A stretch of 64,000 bases of DNA, from the NCBI RefSeq assembly GCF_022179465.1, contig NZ_BPQV01000007.1, positions 1-64,000 on the forward strand, read 5' to 3'. Each line of letters opens with the position of its first letter. Positions within the stretch are counted from its first letter, which is position 1. The notes beneath the pieces are model-generated. The model made no database searches. It saw only the letters and a list, made by a program, of their open reading frames with translations, and had not been told where the DNA came from. Both the position numbers and the translations under genes were made by a program. Below are positions 43,514 to 51,143 of this stretch, piece by piece. Origin of the DNA: Methylobacterium organophilum (GTDB taxonomy: Bacteria; Pseudomonadota; Alphaproteobacteria; Rhizobiales; Beijerinckiaceae).

Positions 43514-44233
43514 ATGAATCAGACGGTTGTCGACAGCGGTGGGGAGGCCCTCGTCGCGACTCTGAGGGCGGAACTCGACCGGCTCGTCGCCGGCACGGAC
43601 GAGCGGGCGGCGGGCAAGGCCCTGCTCGACGGCTCGGCCGGCCGCGACCTCTACGTGTCCTATCTCGTCCAGACCCGGCACTACGTGGCCCTGACCTATC
43701 CCTGTCTCTCCGGCGCCGGCCGCCGGATGAAGGAACTCGGCCAGCACGACTTCCTCGCCGACCTGCTGTTCCAGAAGGCCGAAGAGGAGGAGGACCACGA
43801 CGTCCTCATCGACAACGACCTGCGGGCGCTCGGCCTCAGCGCCGAGAAGACCCTGGAGGAGCAGGGCGCCGGCGGCTGGATCACCGCCTACAACGCCTGG
43901 ATCAAGGCGGCGACGCAGGGACGGCACCCGGCGTCCTTCCTCGGCAGCGCCTATGTCCTCGAAGGGCTCGCCGTGCATCGGGCCGGCCCGAGCGCCCGGG
44001 CGCTCCGCGCCAAGCGCGGCATCGACGGCATCGAGAAGGCCACGACCTTCCTCGAGCTGCATGCGGAGGCCGATATCGGCCATGTCGACGACATGGAGCG
44101 GATCCTCGTCGGCCTGACCGACCCGGCGGAGCAGGAGGCGATCATCATGACCGCCGCGGCCACCCGCGAGGCCTATCTCGGCATGCTCGACGAGCTCGCC
44201 GACGCGCATCTGAAGCCGGCCCTCCATGCCTGA
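43514..44233 (+). CDS. heme-oxygenase-like diiron-type (TenA/PqqC fold) protein
   Basis: About 239 residues from the ATG at 43514 with GGAG ten bases upstream; an ATG at 43496 is possible. An all-helical fold is predicted. Candidate metal ligands lie in the pattern of iron-containing redox enzymes: His56 (TRHYV), the EEEEDHD cluster (90-96), Glu150/His155 (YVLEGLAVH) and HAEADIGH (183-190). Family members include oxidases of small molecules and TenA-like hydrolases. It overlaps the following GNAT-type gene by eight bases, so the two products likely act together. Confidence 0.75.
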   Translation: MNQTVVDSGGEALVATLRAELDRLVAGTDERAAGKALLDGSAGRDLYVSYLVQTRHYVALTYPCLSGAGRRMKELGQHDFLADLLFQKAEEEEDHDVLIDNDLRALGLSAEKTLEEQGAGGWITAYNAWIKAATQGRHPASFLGSAYVLEGLAVHRAGPSARALRAKRGIDGIEKATTFLELHAEADIGHVDDMERILVGLTDPAEQEAIIMTAAATREAYLGMLDELADAHLKPALHA

Positions 44234-45095
44234 GGGCGGGGAGGACGGCTCCGTCGTCCTCGATCGGGGCACCGCCGGGCCGGACGCGTCCGGCGGCCTC
44301 CCGGCGGGGATGCGCGCCGCCGATCCCTACCGGGTGGTGCGGGCGCGGACGGTGACGGAGCTCGACGCGGCGACGCGGATCCGCTTCGAAGTCTATTCCC
44401 GCACCATGCGCTTCGAGGGCGGCTTCCTGCCGTCCTTGCGCGAAGTGAACGGCTTCGACCTGCTCGACACGACGGACCTGTTCGTCGCCTACCGGCACGG
44501 GCAGCCCATCGCCACCCTCCGGCTGCTGCGGCCGAACGGGGCGCTGGCCCGCCACCACGACACGCCCCTCGGCCTGCCGCTGACCCTGAAGGGGCAGCTG
44601 ACCGGGCTGCCGCCGGGCGCGGTGGTGGCGGAGCTCGGCCGGGCGGCGGTGCTGCCCGCCTATCGCGGCTCCCCGGCGATCGGCCGGCTCTACCAGGCGG
44701 CCTACGAGAGCTCGCTCCGGGCCGGCGTGAGCCACTGGATCGGGCTGGCGCTGACGGGCACGGACAGCGCCGCCGATGCGGGGATCATGATGGCGCTGCT
44801 GAAGCGCAGGGGCCGGCTGGCGGCCGCGCCGACGCTGAGCCTGCCCAAGGAGGACGAGGGCGAGGGCCTCAAGCCCGCCTACGGCACCGCCGAGCGTCTG
44901 GCCGCGCGGGCGGGCGATCTCGACGGGCTCGTCCTGCCGCGGGCGGTGGAGTTCCACCTCGGCACCGGCGGCGCGGTGATCGGCGCGCCGCTCTACGATC
45001 CGGTCTTCCGGGAATACATGATCCCGCTCTTCATGGCGCTGGAGGATTTTCCCCACTCGCCCCTCGGGCGGCGCTATTGCGGTGTCTACGGATAG
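44226..45095 (+). CDS. GNAT-type N-acyl amino acid synthase-like protein
   Basis: 289 residues. RARTVTELDAATRIRFEVYSRTMRFE, LFVAYRHGQPIATLRLLRP and VVAELGRAAVLPAYRGSPAIGRLYQAAYESSL follow the pattern shared by FeeM N-acyl amino acid synthases, exosortase-associated acyltransferases and LuxI-like enzymes, which take acyl groups from ACP. The last 50 residues (RYCGVYG end) are specific to this subgroup. It overlaps the upstream heme-oxygenase-like gene by eight bases. A neighbouring LuxR gene is absent, so AHL synthesis is unlikely. Donor and acceptor are unknown. Confidence 0.7.
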   Translation: MPEGGEDGSVVLDRGTAGPDASGGLPAGMRAADPYRVVRARTVTELDAATRIRFEVYSRTMRFEGGFLPSLREVNGFDLLDTTDLFVAYRHGQPIATLRLLRPNGALARHHDTPLGLPLTLKGQLTGLPPGAVVAELGRAAVLPAYRGSPAIGRLYQAAYESSLRAGVSHWIGLALTGTDSAADAGIMMALLKRRGRLAAAPTLSLPKEDEGEGLKPAYGTAERLAARAGDLDGLVLPRAVEFHLGTGGAVIGAPLYDPVFREYMIPLFMALEDFPHSPLGRRYCGVYG

Positions 45096-45101
45096 CGTCC
45101 G

Positions 45102-45308
45102 CTACTCCGTGAGCGGGCGCGCCTCCTCCGGCAGCATGATCGGGATGCCGTCGCGGATCGGGTAGGCGAGCTTCGCCGAGCGGCTGATCAGCTCCTGGCG
45201 GCTTGCATCGTAGTCGAGCGGCTCCTTGGTCAGGGGGCAGACCAGCAATTCCAGGAGCTTGGGATCGACCCGGGTCGCCTCGACCGGCTGCGTCGTCTGT
45301 TCGGCCAT
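45102..45308 (-). CDS. Trm112 family protein
   Basis: 68 residues. [17 protein letters not shown] and [16 protein letters not shown] are the Trm112/YcaR signature. Family members are small zinc-ribbon-like partners of methyltransferases in eukaryotes and archaea; the bacterial proteins have lost most of the cysteines and their role is unclear. Its stop is six bases from the end of the convergent GNAT-type gene. Confidence 0.88.
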   Translation of the reverse strand: MAEQTTQPVEATRVDPKLLELLVCPLTKEPLDYDASRQELISRSAKLAYPIRDGIPIMLPEEARPLTE

Positions 45309-45431
45309 GTGTGGAGAATCCGCTGAAAGGGAGCCGCGCCGGCTATAGCGCGCAGCCGGCGCGGGCGAAACTCGTCATCGCGCATCCGCACGGTCCCGCC
45401 CGCATCGTCCGAGCCCCGAGCGGGTGCGCCG

Positions 45432-46100
45432 TCACTGCAGCGTCGGCTCGGAGCCGTCGCCGCGCACCAGCTCCATCTCGGTGACCGCGACCAGCACCTC
45501 GGCCCGGGTCTTCAGGTCGGGCGCCTCCAGCATCGCCTGCTTCTCGCGCACGCCGAAGGGGCTCATCATGCAGAGCGCGTTGACGAGGGCCTCGTTCGGC
45601 GCCTCCTCGATGCCCGACCAGTCGACCTTGAGGTCGTTGACCTCGACGAAGTCGCGCAGGGCCTTGAGCACGCCCTCGCGGTCGACCTGCTCCTCGCCCG
45701 CACGCGCCTCGAAATCCGAGGCGAAGTCGTCGTAGCTCACCTGGCAGCGCCGGAACGGCGTCGGGCCGGCGATCTCGCTCTCGACCCGGAAGCGGGCGAC
45801 GCCGGTCAGCGAGATCAGGTAGCGGCCATCCCCCGTCTCCGCGAATTGCGAGATCCGGCCGGCGCAGCCGATCCGGTAGAGCCGCGGCGCCATCGGGGAG
45901 CCGCCGCCCTCCGCATCCGGCTGGATCATGCCGATGATCCGGTCGGTGCGCAGGGCCTCGTCGACCATGGCGAGATAGCGCGGCTCGAAGATGTTGAGCG
46001 GCATCTGCCCCCGCGGCAGCAGCAGGGCGCCGGGCAACGGAAAGACCGGGATGACCCCCGGGCAATCGGCCGGTGCCTTGTAGCCGGCATGCAAGCTCAT
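45432..46100 (-). CDS. LON substrate-binding (N-terminal) domain protein
   Basis: 222 residues. A stand-alone LON-SB/PUA-like domain: IPVFPLPGALLLPRGQMPLNIFEPRYLAMV, with GCAGRISQF and RFRVE, lacking the AAA+ ATPase and Ser-Lys protease domains of Lon. Such proteins are widespread in proteobacteria with unproven function, perhaps substrate or complex binding. The thioredoxin-TPR gene lies 64 bases upstream on the same strand. Confidence 0.9.
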   Translation of the reverse strand: MSLHAGYKAPADCPGVIPVFPLPGALLLPRGQMPLNIFEPRYLAMVDEALRTDRIIGMIQPDAEGGGSPMAPRLYRIGCAGRISQFAETGDGRYLISLTGVARFRVESEIAGPTPFRRCQVSYDDFASDFEARAGEEQVDREGVLKALRDFVEVNDLKVDWSGIEEAPNEALVNALCMMSPFGVREKQAMLEAPDLKTRAEVLVAVTEMELVRGDGSEPTLQ

Positions 46101-46164
46101 CGCGCCGTCCCCCCTGACCGATGGCGGCGCACGGCCGCGGTTGTGGTGACGGAGCGGACCCCGC

Positions 46165-47076
46165 TCACGAGAACAGGATCGTCGAGAGCTGCCGCCGCCC
46201 CCGGATCGCCGCCGGGTCCATCAGGCCCCAGGCCTCGAAGAACTGGAGCAGCTGCTTGCGCGCGGCATCCTCGTTCCAGTTACGGTCCCGGCGGGCGATG
46301 GCGACGAGCTGGTCCACCGCCTCGTCGCGCTTGCCCAGCGCGTTGAGGCCCAGGGCCAGGTCGAACCGCGCTTGGTGATCGTCCGGATCGGCCTCGATCC
46401 GATGCTGGAAGGCAGACAGATCGCCCAGGCTCTCCGCCTGCTCCGCGAGCTCGAGGGCCGCCTTCACGCCGGCGAGGAGGGGGTCGTTCTCCTTGCCCGC
46501 CGGTACCATGGCGAGCACCTGCTTGGCATGGTCGAGCTGGCCGGCATCGACCTGGATCTTGGCGAGCGCCGCGAGGGCGGCGATGTTCTCCGGCTCTTCC
46601 TGGATGACGGCGGCGTAGAGCTGGGAGGCCGTGGCGAGGTCTCCGGCGGCCGCAGCCGCGGCGGCCTCCTCCATCACCTGCTCGACCTCGGAGGGGCCGG
46701 CGAGGCGGCCCACGAAGCTCTTCACCTCGGATTCGGGGATCGCGCCCATGAAGGCATCGACCGGACGGCCGCGGTCGATCGCGATCACGGCGGGGATCGA
46801 TTGCAGGCCGAGCTGCTGGCCGATCTGCTGCCAGACCGCGGGATGCTCGTCGATGTTCAGCTTGACGAGCTTCACCTTGCCGCCGGCCGCCGTCACCACC
46901 TTCTCGAGGATGGGGGTGAGCTGCTTGCAGGGGCCGCACCAGGGCGCCCAGAAATCGACGAGCACCGGCTGGTTCATCGATTCCGCGATCACGTCCTGGC
47001 GGAAGCCGGCGGTGCTGGTCTCCTTGATCAGGCCGGCAGCCGGCGTCGGGCCGGTCGCGGAGGCGTCGGTGAGCAT
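46165..47076 (-). CDS. thioredoxin-TPR co-chaperone (CnoX/YbbN-like)
   Basis: 303 residues from the ATG at 47076. A thioredoxin domain (about 20-130) with intact WCGPC at 46-50 and cis-proline in IPAVIAI. Residues 140-300 are helical TPR-like repeats (QVMEEAAAAAAAGDLATASQLYAAVIQ..., FDLALGLNALGKRDEAVDQL). The YbbN/CnoX family binds GroEL and protects proteins from hypochlorite; E. coli CnoX has lost the second cysteine, whereas here both are kept, so real disulfide reduction is likely. Confidence 0.93.
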   Translation of the reverse strand: MLTDASATGPTPAAGLIKETSTAGFRQDVIAESMNQPVLVDFWAPWCGPCKQLTPILEKVVTAAGGKVKLVKLNIDEHPAVWQQIGQQLGLQSIPAVIAIDRGRPVDAFMGAIPESEVKSFVGRLAGPSEVEQVMEEAAAAAAAGDLATASQLYAAVIQEEPENIAALAALAKIQVDAGQLDHAKQVLAMVPAGKENDPLLAGVKAALELAEQAESLGDLSAFQHRIEADPDDHQARFDLALGLNALGKRDEAVDQLVAIARRDRNWNEDAARKQLLQFFEAWGLMDPAAIRGRRQLSTILFS

Positions 47077-47210
47077 GGAACCCTCAAGTCTCGTCGTCGG
47101 TTGGGCTCGCGCTGTGCGCGACGCCGCATAGATGGTGCCATCCGCCCAGGAAGGCCAGGGTTTTCGCGCAGACCCCGGCCGCTTCTCCCCGGATCGGTTC
47201 AGCGATCGTT

Positions 47211-47702
47211 TCAGCGCTTGGGCGCATCCTCGGGCTTCTTGGCGTCCGAAGCCTTGGCCTCCGTCACGAACACGCCCTCGTAGGTCTTGCCGGCGGAATT
47301 GGCCGTGCAGGCGATCATGGTCTTGCCGGGCTCCGGCGTCGAGAACGTGCAGGAGCCGACCGCCGGGGCCGGGTTGCGCACGATGGCGTTGGCGTCCTTC
47401 TTGCCCGGGATGACGAGGCTGATCGGCTGGAGCGGATCGGTCTCCTCGGTCCGCTCCTGCTGGGCGCCGACCCCGCTGAAGCTCAGCGTCTGCCCGTCCC
47501 AGGCCGCGAAGTCGAAGCTCGTGCGCGTGCCGGAGACGGTGTTGACGAGCTTCTCCTTGCAATTCTGGGTGATGTCCTGCCCGCCGATCACCAGCTTCTC
47601 GCAGCGGCCTTCCATGGTCACGCTGGCGGTCTGCTGCGCGAGGGCCGGGCCGGCCACCAGCACGGGAGCGACGAGGAGGAGCATCTTCAAACCGGTCTTC
47701 AT
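47211..47702 (-). CDS. secreted protein with four cysteines
   Basis: 163 residues. Signal peptide to about residue 22 (VLVAGPALAQ). Four cysteines in the mature part, at EGRCEKL, TQNCKEK, GSCTF and IACTAN, probably form two disulfides. The beta-rich pattern (FDFAAWDGQTLSFSGVG) suggests a small periplasmic domain. No known family is recognised. It is 134 bases from the downstream thioredoxin gene, on the same strand, and 33 bases after the hydroquinone reductase gene. Confidence 0.75.
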   Translation of the reverse strand: MKTGLKMLLLVAPVLVAGPALAQQTASVTMEGRCEKLVIGGQDITQNCKEKLVNTVSGTRTSFDFAAWDGQTLSFSGVGAQQERTEETDPLQPISLVIPGKKDANAIVRNPAPAVGSCTFSTPEPGKTMIACTANSAGKTYEGVFVTEAKASDAKKPEDAPKR

Positions 47703-47735
47703 GGCGTCGGGTCGTTTCCTCGAAGGGACCGGCTC

Positions 47736-48728
47736 TCAGGCGGAGAAGCGCAGGGCGCGGTCGTTGGGGGCATCGAAATGCAGGGCCGGCCCCGCGGGCA
47801 CGATGCCCGTCGGGTTGATGTTGGCGTGGCTGCCGTAATAGTGCCGCTTGATGTGGTCGAGATCGACCGTGCCGGCCACGCCCGGCAGGGCGTAGAGGTC
47901 ACGCAGGTAGTTCGACAGGTTTGGGTAATCGGCAATCCGCTGCCGGTTGCACTTGAAGTGCCCGACATAGACCGCGTCGAACCGCACCAGGGTCGTGAAC
48001 AGGCGGATATCCGCTTCCGTCAGGTCCGGGCCGCAGAGATAGCGGCTCCGGTCGAGGCGAGCCTCGAGGGCGTCGAGCTCGTCGAACAGGGCGGTGAAGG
48101 CCTCCTCGTAGGCCGCCTGCGTCGTGGCGAAGCCGGCCTTGTAGACCCCGTTATTGACGCGGTCGTAGACGCGCTCGTTCACCGCATCGATCTCGGCCCG
48201 CAGGGCTTCCGGATAGAGATCGGGGCCGGCGGTGCCGAAGGCGCCGTTCAGCATGCGGAGGATCTCGGCGGATTCGTTCGAGACGATGGTGGCGCGCTGC
48301 CTGTCCCAGAGGACCGGCACGGTGACGCGGCCGGTGTAGCGGGGTTCGGCCCTGAGATAGACCTCGTAGAGCCTGTCCGCGCCGTTGACGGCATCCGCGG
48401 TGGCGCCGGGGATGCCGCCCGTCTCAGCCGGCTGGAACACCCAGCCCTCCTCGCGCATGTAGGGCGAGACCACGGAGACCGAGATCGCCTCCTCCAGGCC
48501 CTTCAGGGCGCGCACGATCAGGGTGCGGTGCGCCCAGGGGCAGGCGAGGGAGACGTAGAGGTGGTAGCGCCCCGCCTCGGCCTTGAAGCCACCCTCGCCC
48601 GAAGGGCCAAGCGCTCCGTCCGCCGTCACCCAGTTGCGGAAGGCCGAGGCCTTCCGCTCGAAGCGGCCGCCCGTGCTCTTCGTGTCGTACCACTGGTCCT
48701 GCCAGACACCTTCGACGAGCAGCCCCAC
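47736..48728 (-). CDS. glutathionyl-hydroquinone reductase (Xi-class GST)
   Basis: 330 residues from a GTG at 48728 that has AGGAGGG just upstream; an ATG at 48758 adds ten residues. The catalytic cysteine is Cys63 in SLACPWAHRT, the YqjG/PcpF signature. The GVWQDQWYDTKSTGGRF N-terminus and NESAEILRMLN, YLCGPDLTEADIRLF fit. These enzymes reduce glutathionyl-hydroquinones back to hydroquinones and protect against quinone damage. Confidence 0.93.
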   Translation of the reverse strand: MGLLVEGVWQDQWYDTKSTGGRFERKASAFRNWVTADGALGPSGEGGFKAEAGRYHLYVSLACPWAHRTLIVRALKGLEEAISVSVVSPYMREEGWVFQPAETGGIPGATADAVNGADRLYEVYLRAEPRYTGRVTVPVLWDRQRATIVSNESAEILRMLNGAFGTAGPDLYPEALRAEIDAVNERVYDRVNNGVYKAGFATTQAAYEEAFTALFDELDALEARLDRSRYLCGPDLTEADIRLFTTLVRFDAVYVGHFKCNRQRIADYPNLSNYLRDLYALPGVAGTVDLDHIKRHYYGSHANINPTGIVPAGPALHFDAPNDRALRFSA

Positions 48729-48808
48729 CGGACCCTCCTGTTCCCGCGTTTCACACATGGAGGCGGGGACGCGCTTGGGAAGAGCGCCGCCATCCCCGAG
48801 CCGCCCCG

Positions 48809-49768
48809 TCAGACCACCGGCGCCAGGGCCGCCTGCCGCCGGGCGGCCGGCATGTCCGGCTTCTCGAAGGCGGCGACGTCGAAATCGTCTTCCGGTACCC
48901 GCACGAGGAAGCGCTCGGCGATCTCGAACATCAGCACGTCCGGGCGCACCGTCTCGACATAGCCCCAGTCGATGCTCGACGACCAGACGAAGTGCATCTC
49001 GCGGAAGCTCTCGGAGAGGAAGCCGGTGAGCAGGATCGGCGCGTAGTGGGAATAGGAATCCCCGAACAGCACCAGAACCCGCGGATCGGCATGGGGGGAG
49101 TCGTTCCGGTAGATCACATGCGCGCCGACATGCAGGTCGCCGGCCCGGCCCGCCTCCTCGTAGGCGAGAACCAGGGGACTCGCGTAGTCGCGCCGCGCAT
49201 CCCGCTCCACCGCCCAGTTGGTCACCGTTTCCCGCGGCAGGTTCGGCAGCTTGTCGCCGAGGTCCCACAGCCCCTCGGTCTCGAAGCGGGGGCGCTCGCC
49301 GATCCCGGGTGGCGGCACGGCACCGCAGGCCCGCATCATCAGCCGGTAGCCGATCAGGCAGCCATCGTAGGTCCAGTGGGAATCCGTGCGCCGGAACAGC
49401 TCGACCGGGCCGTCGCGCATGGCCCGCAGGGGCGCGACCAGATCGACGACGCCCGGGATCTTCTCGAGCTTGCGGGCGAGGCGCCGGGCCGGGGACAGGG
49501 CGGGATCGTAGGCGAGCCCATCGACCCGGTCGTCGTAGACGGAGAGCTTTTCCGGCACGATGGCATGGACGTAGCGGATGCCGAGCCGTTCCGCCCGCCG
49601 GGCGCGGGCCTCGACCAGCCGCTTCCAGCGTCGCAGGCACCACCACATCGCCAGCGAGCGCCGGTATTGCCGCAGGACGCCGTTGGTGCCGCCGATCAGG
49701 AAGAGCCAGCCGTCACGTCCGACATGGATAATCGCGCGGCGGGCCGCTCTCCGGGCAGGGTCAGACAT
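48809..49768 (-). CDS. AlgJ/AlgX-like SGNH acyltransferase-type protein
   Basis: 319 residues. The alginate O-acetyltransferase-like fold is shown by GRDGWLFL near the N-terminus, DSHWTYDG (Asp129, His131) and FGDSYS (Ser238). Ser, His and Asp correspond to the triad of AlgJ/AlgX. No membrane anchor or signal peptide is evident, and no alg genes or MBOAT partner are nearby, so a role in acetylating a surface polysaccharide is only suggested. Divergent from the RNA ligase-like gene. Confidence 0.8.
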   Translation of the reverse strand: MSDPARRAARRAIIHVGRDGWLFLIGGTNGVLRQYRRSLAMWWCLRRWKRLVEARARRAERLGIRYVHAIVPEKLSVYDDRVDGLAYDPALSPARRLARKLEKIPGVVDLVAPLRAMRDGPVELFRRTDSHWTYDGCLIGYRLMMRACGAVPPPGIGERPRFETEGLWDLGDKLPNLPRETVTNWAVERDARRDYASPLVLAYEEAGRAGDLHVGAHVIYRNDSPHADPRVLVLFGDSYSHYAPILLTGFLSESFREMHFVWSSSIDWGYVETVRPDVLMFEIAERFLVRVPEDDFDVAAFEKPDMPAARRQAALAPVV

Positions 49769-49857
49769 CGCCGCCCTCTTAAACCAGCCCGGCCCGGCGT
49801 GAACAGACGGATGCTGGACGGACAGCCCGCCCGCGCCATGTCCGCCTCTCCCGCATC

Positions 49858-50388
49858 ATGCCGAGCCCGATGCCCGCGCCCGATCCCCTGATCCTGACCC
49901 TGGCCTTCGACGAAGCGACCTTCGTGCACTTCGACGGCCTGCGCCGCCGGCACTTCCCGGAGGCGCTCAATTTCATCCCTGCGCATGCCACCCTGTTCCA
50001 CCACCTGCCCGGCGAGGTGGAGGCCGGCATCGAGGAGACCCTCGCCGCGCTCGCGCGCACGCAGCCCCCTCCCGAGGTGGCGGTGACCGGCCTGCGCCTG
50101 CTCGGCCGCGGGGTCGCCTATGTCCTGGAAAGCCCCGCGCTGGAGACCTTCCGGGCGCGCCTCGCCGCCGCCTTCTCGGGGCGGCTCACCGCCCAGGACC
50201 GGCAGGGCTGGCGGCCCCACGTCACAATCCAGAACAAGGTCGCCCCCGAGGCCGCCAAGGCCCTGCATGCGGCACTCGCGGAGGATTTCGTGCCCTTCCG
50301 CTTCAGGGCACCGGGCCTGCGGCTCTGGCGCTATCGCGGCGGGCCCTGGGAGCGTATTGCGGCGATCGGTTTCGGAGGCGTCCCGTGA
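49858..50388 (+). CDS. 2'-5' RNA ligase family protein
   Basis: 176 residues with the two HxT(x) motifs of the 2H phosphoesterase superfamily: HATLF (about residues 43-47) and HVTIQ (about 120-124). Members act as RNA ligases or cyclic phosphodiesterases on 2',3'-cyclic phosphate ends. The stop overlaps the GTG start of the PAP2 gene (GTGA), which makes the two co-translated. Confidence 0.9.
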   Translation: MPSPMPAPDPLILTLAFDEATFVHFDGLRRRHFPEALNFIPAHATLFHHLPGEVEAGIEETLAALARTQPPPEVAVTGLRLLGRGVAYVLESPALETFRARLAAAFSGRLTAQDRQGWRPHVTIQNKVAPEAAKALHAALAEDFVPFRFRAPGLRLWRYRGGPWERIAAIGFGGVP

Positions 50389-51143
50389 AGTTTCCCGATC
50401 TGGCCCGGCGCGGACAGCCCCTGGTGCGTCCGGTCTCGGCCGTGTGGCTGCGCCTGCACCTCAACGAGGTCGGCCCTCTCCTCTCCCTGCTGACCCTGAG
50501 CGTGCTCGGCTACGGCTTCTTCGCCCTGGCCCGCGAGGTGGGCGAGGGCTCGACCGAGGCGCTCGACCGCAAGATCCTGCTCGCCCTGCGCAATCCGGCC
50601 GACCTCGCCGACCCGATCGGGCCGCCCTGGCTCGAGGAGACCATGCGCGACATCACCGGCTGGGGGAGCGTCGTCACCATCGTCTTCCTGACCCTGAGCG
50701 TCGCCGCCTATCTGGCGCTGGCCCAGAAGCAGCGCGCCTCGGTCTTCGTCCTCGCCGCGGTGGTGGGGGGCGAGGCCGTCTCGACGCTCCTGAAGCTGTT
50801 CTACCACCGGCCGCGGCCGGACCTCGTGCCCCACGGTATGGAGACCTTCACGGCGAGCTTCCCGAGCGGGCACGCGATGATGTCGGCCATCGCCTACCTG
50901 ACGCTCGCCACCCTGCTCGCCCGGATCGAGCCGCGGCGGCGGGTGAAGGTGCTGGCCCTGACGCTCGGCGTCACGATGACCGTGCTGGTGGGGATCAGCC
51001 GGCTCTATCTCGGGGTGCATTGGCCGAGCGACGTGCTCGCCGGCTGGTGCGTCGGCGCCGCCTGGGCGGCCCTGTGCTGGTTCGTCGCCCTGCAGCTGCA
51101 GCGCCGCGGCGAGGTGGAGGCGCCGGATCCGCCGCCGGCGTGA
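50385..51143 (+). CDS. PAP2 family phosphatase, membrane
   Basis: 252 residues from a GTG overlapping the preceding stop. Several membrane helices and the three PAP2 motifs: KLFYHRPRP, FPSGHAM, and SRLYLGVHWPSD. The family dephosphorylates lipid phosphates such as undecaprenyl pyrophosphate or phosphatidate at the outer face of the inner membrane. Ends with a short acidic tail. Its stop directly abuts that of the DsbD-like gene on the other strand. Confidence 0.93.
   Translation: MKFPDLARRGQPLVRPVSAVWLRLHLNEVGPLLSLLTLSVLGYGFFALAREVGEGSTEALDRKILLALRNPADLADPIGPPWLEETMRDITGWGSVVTIVFLTLSVAAYLALAQKQRASVFVLAAVVGGEAVSTLLKLFYHRPRPDLVPHGMETFTASFPSGHAMMSAIAYLTLATLLARIEPRRRVKVLALTLGVTMTVLVGISRLYLGVHWPSDVLAGWCVGAAWAALCWFVALQLQRRGEVEAPDPPPA

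Noticed and set aside
44226-45095. LuxI-type acyl-homoserine lactone synthase
   Set aside because: Shares only the general GNAT/autoinducer-synthase fold pattern; no LuxR neighbour and a longer, different C-terminus.
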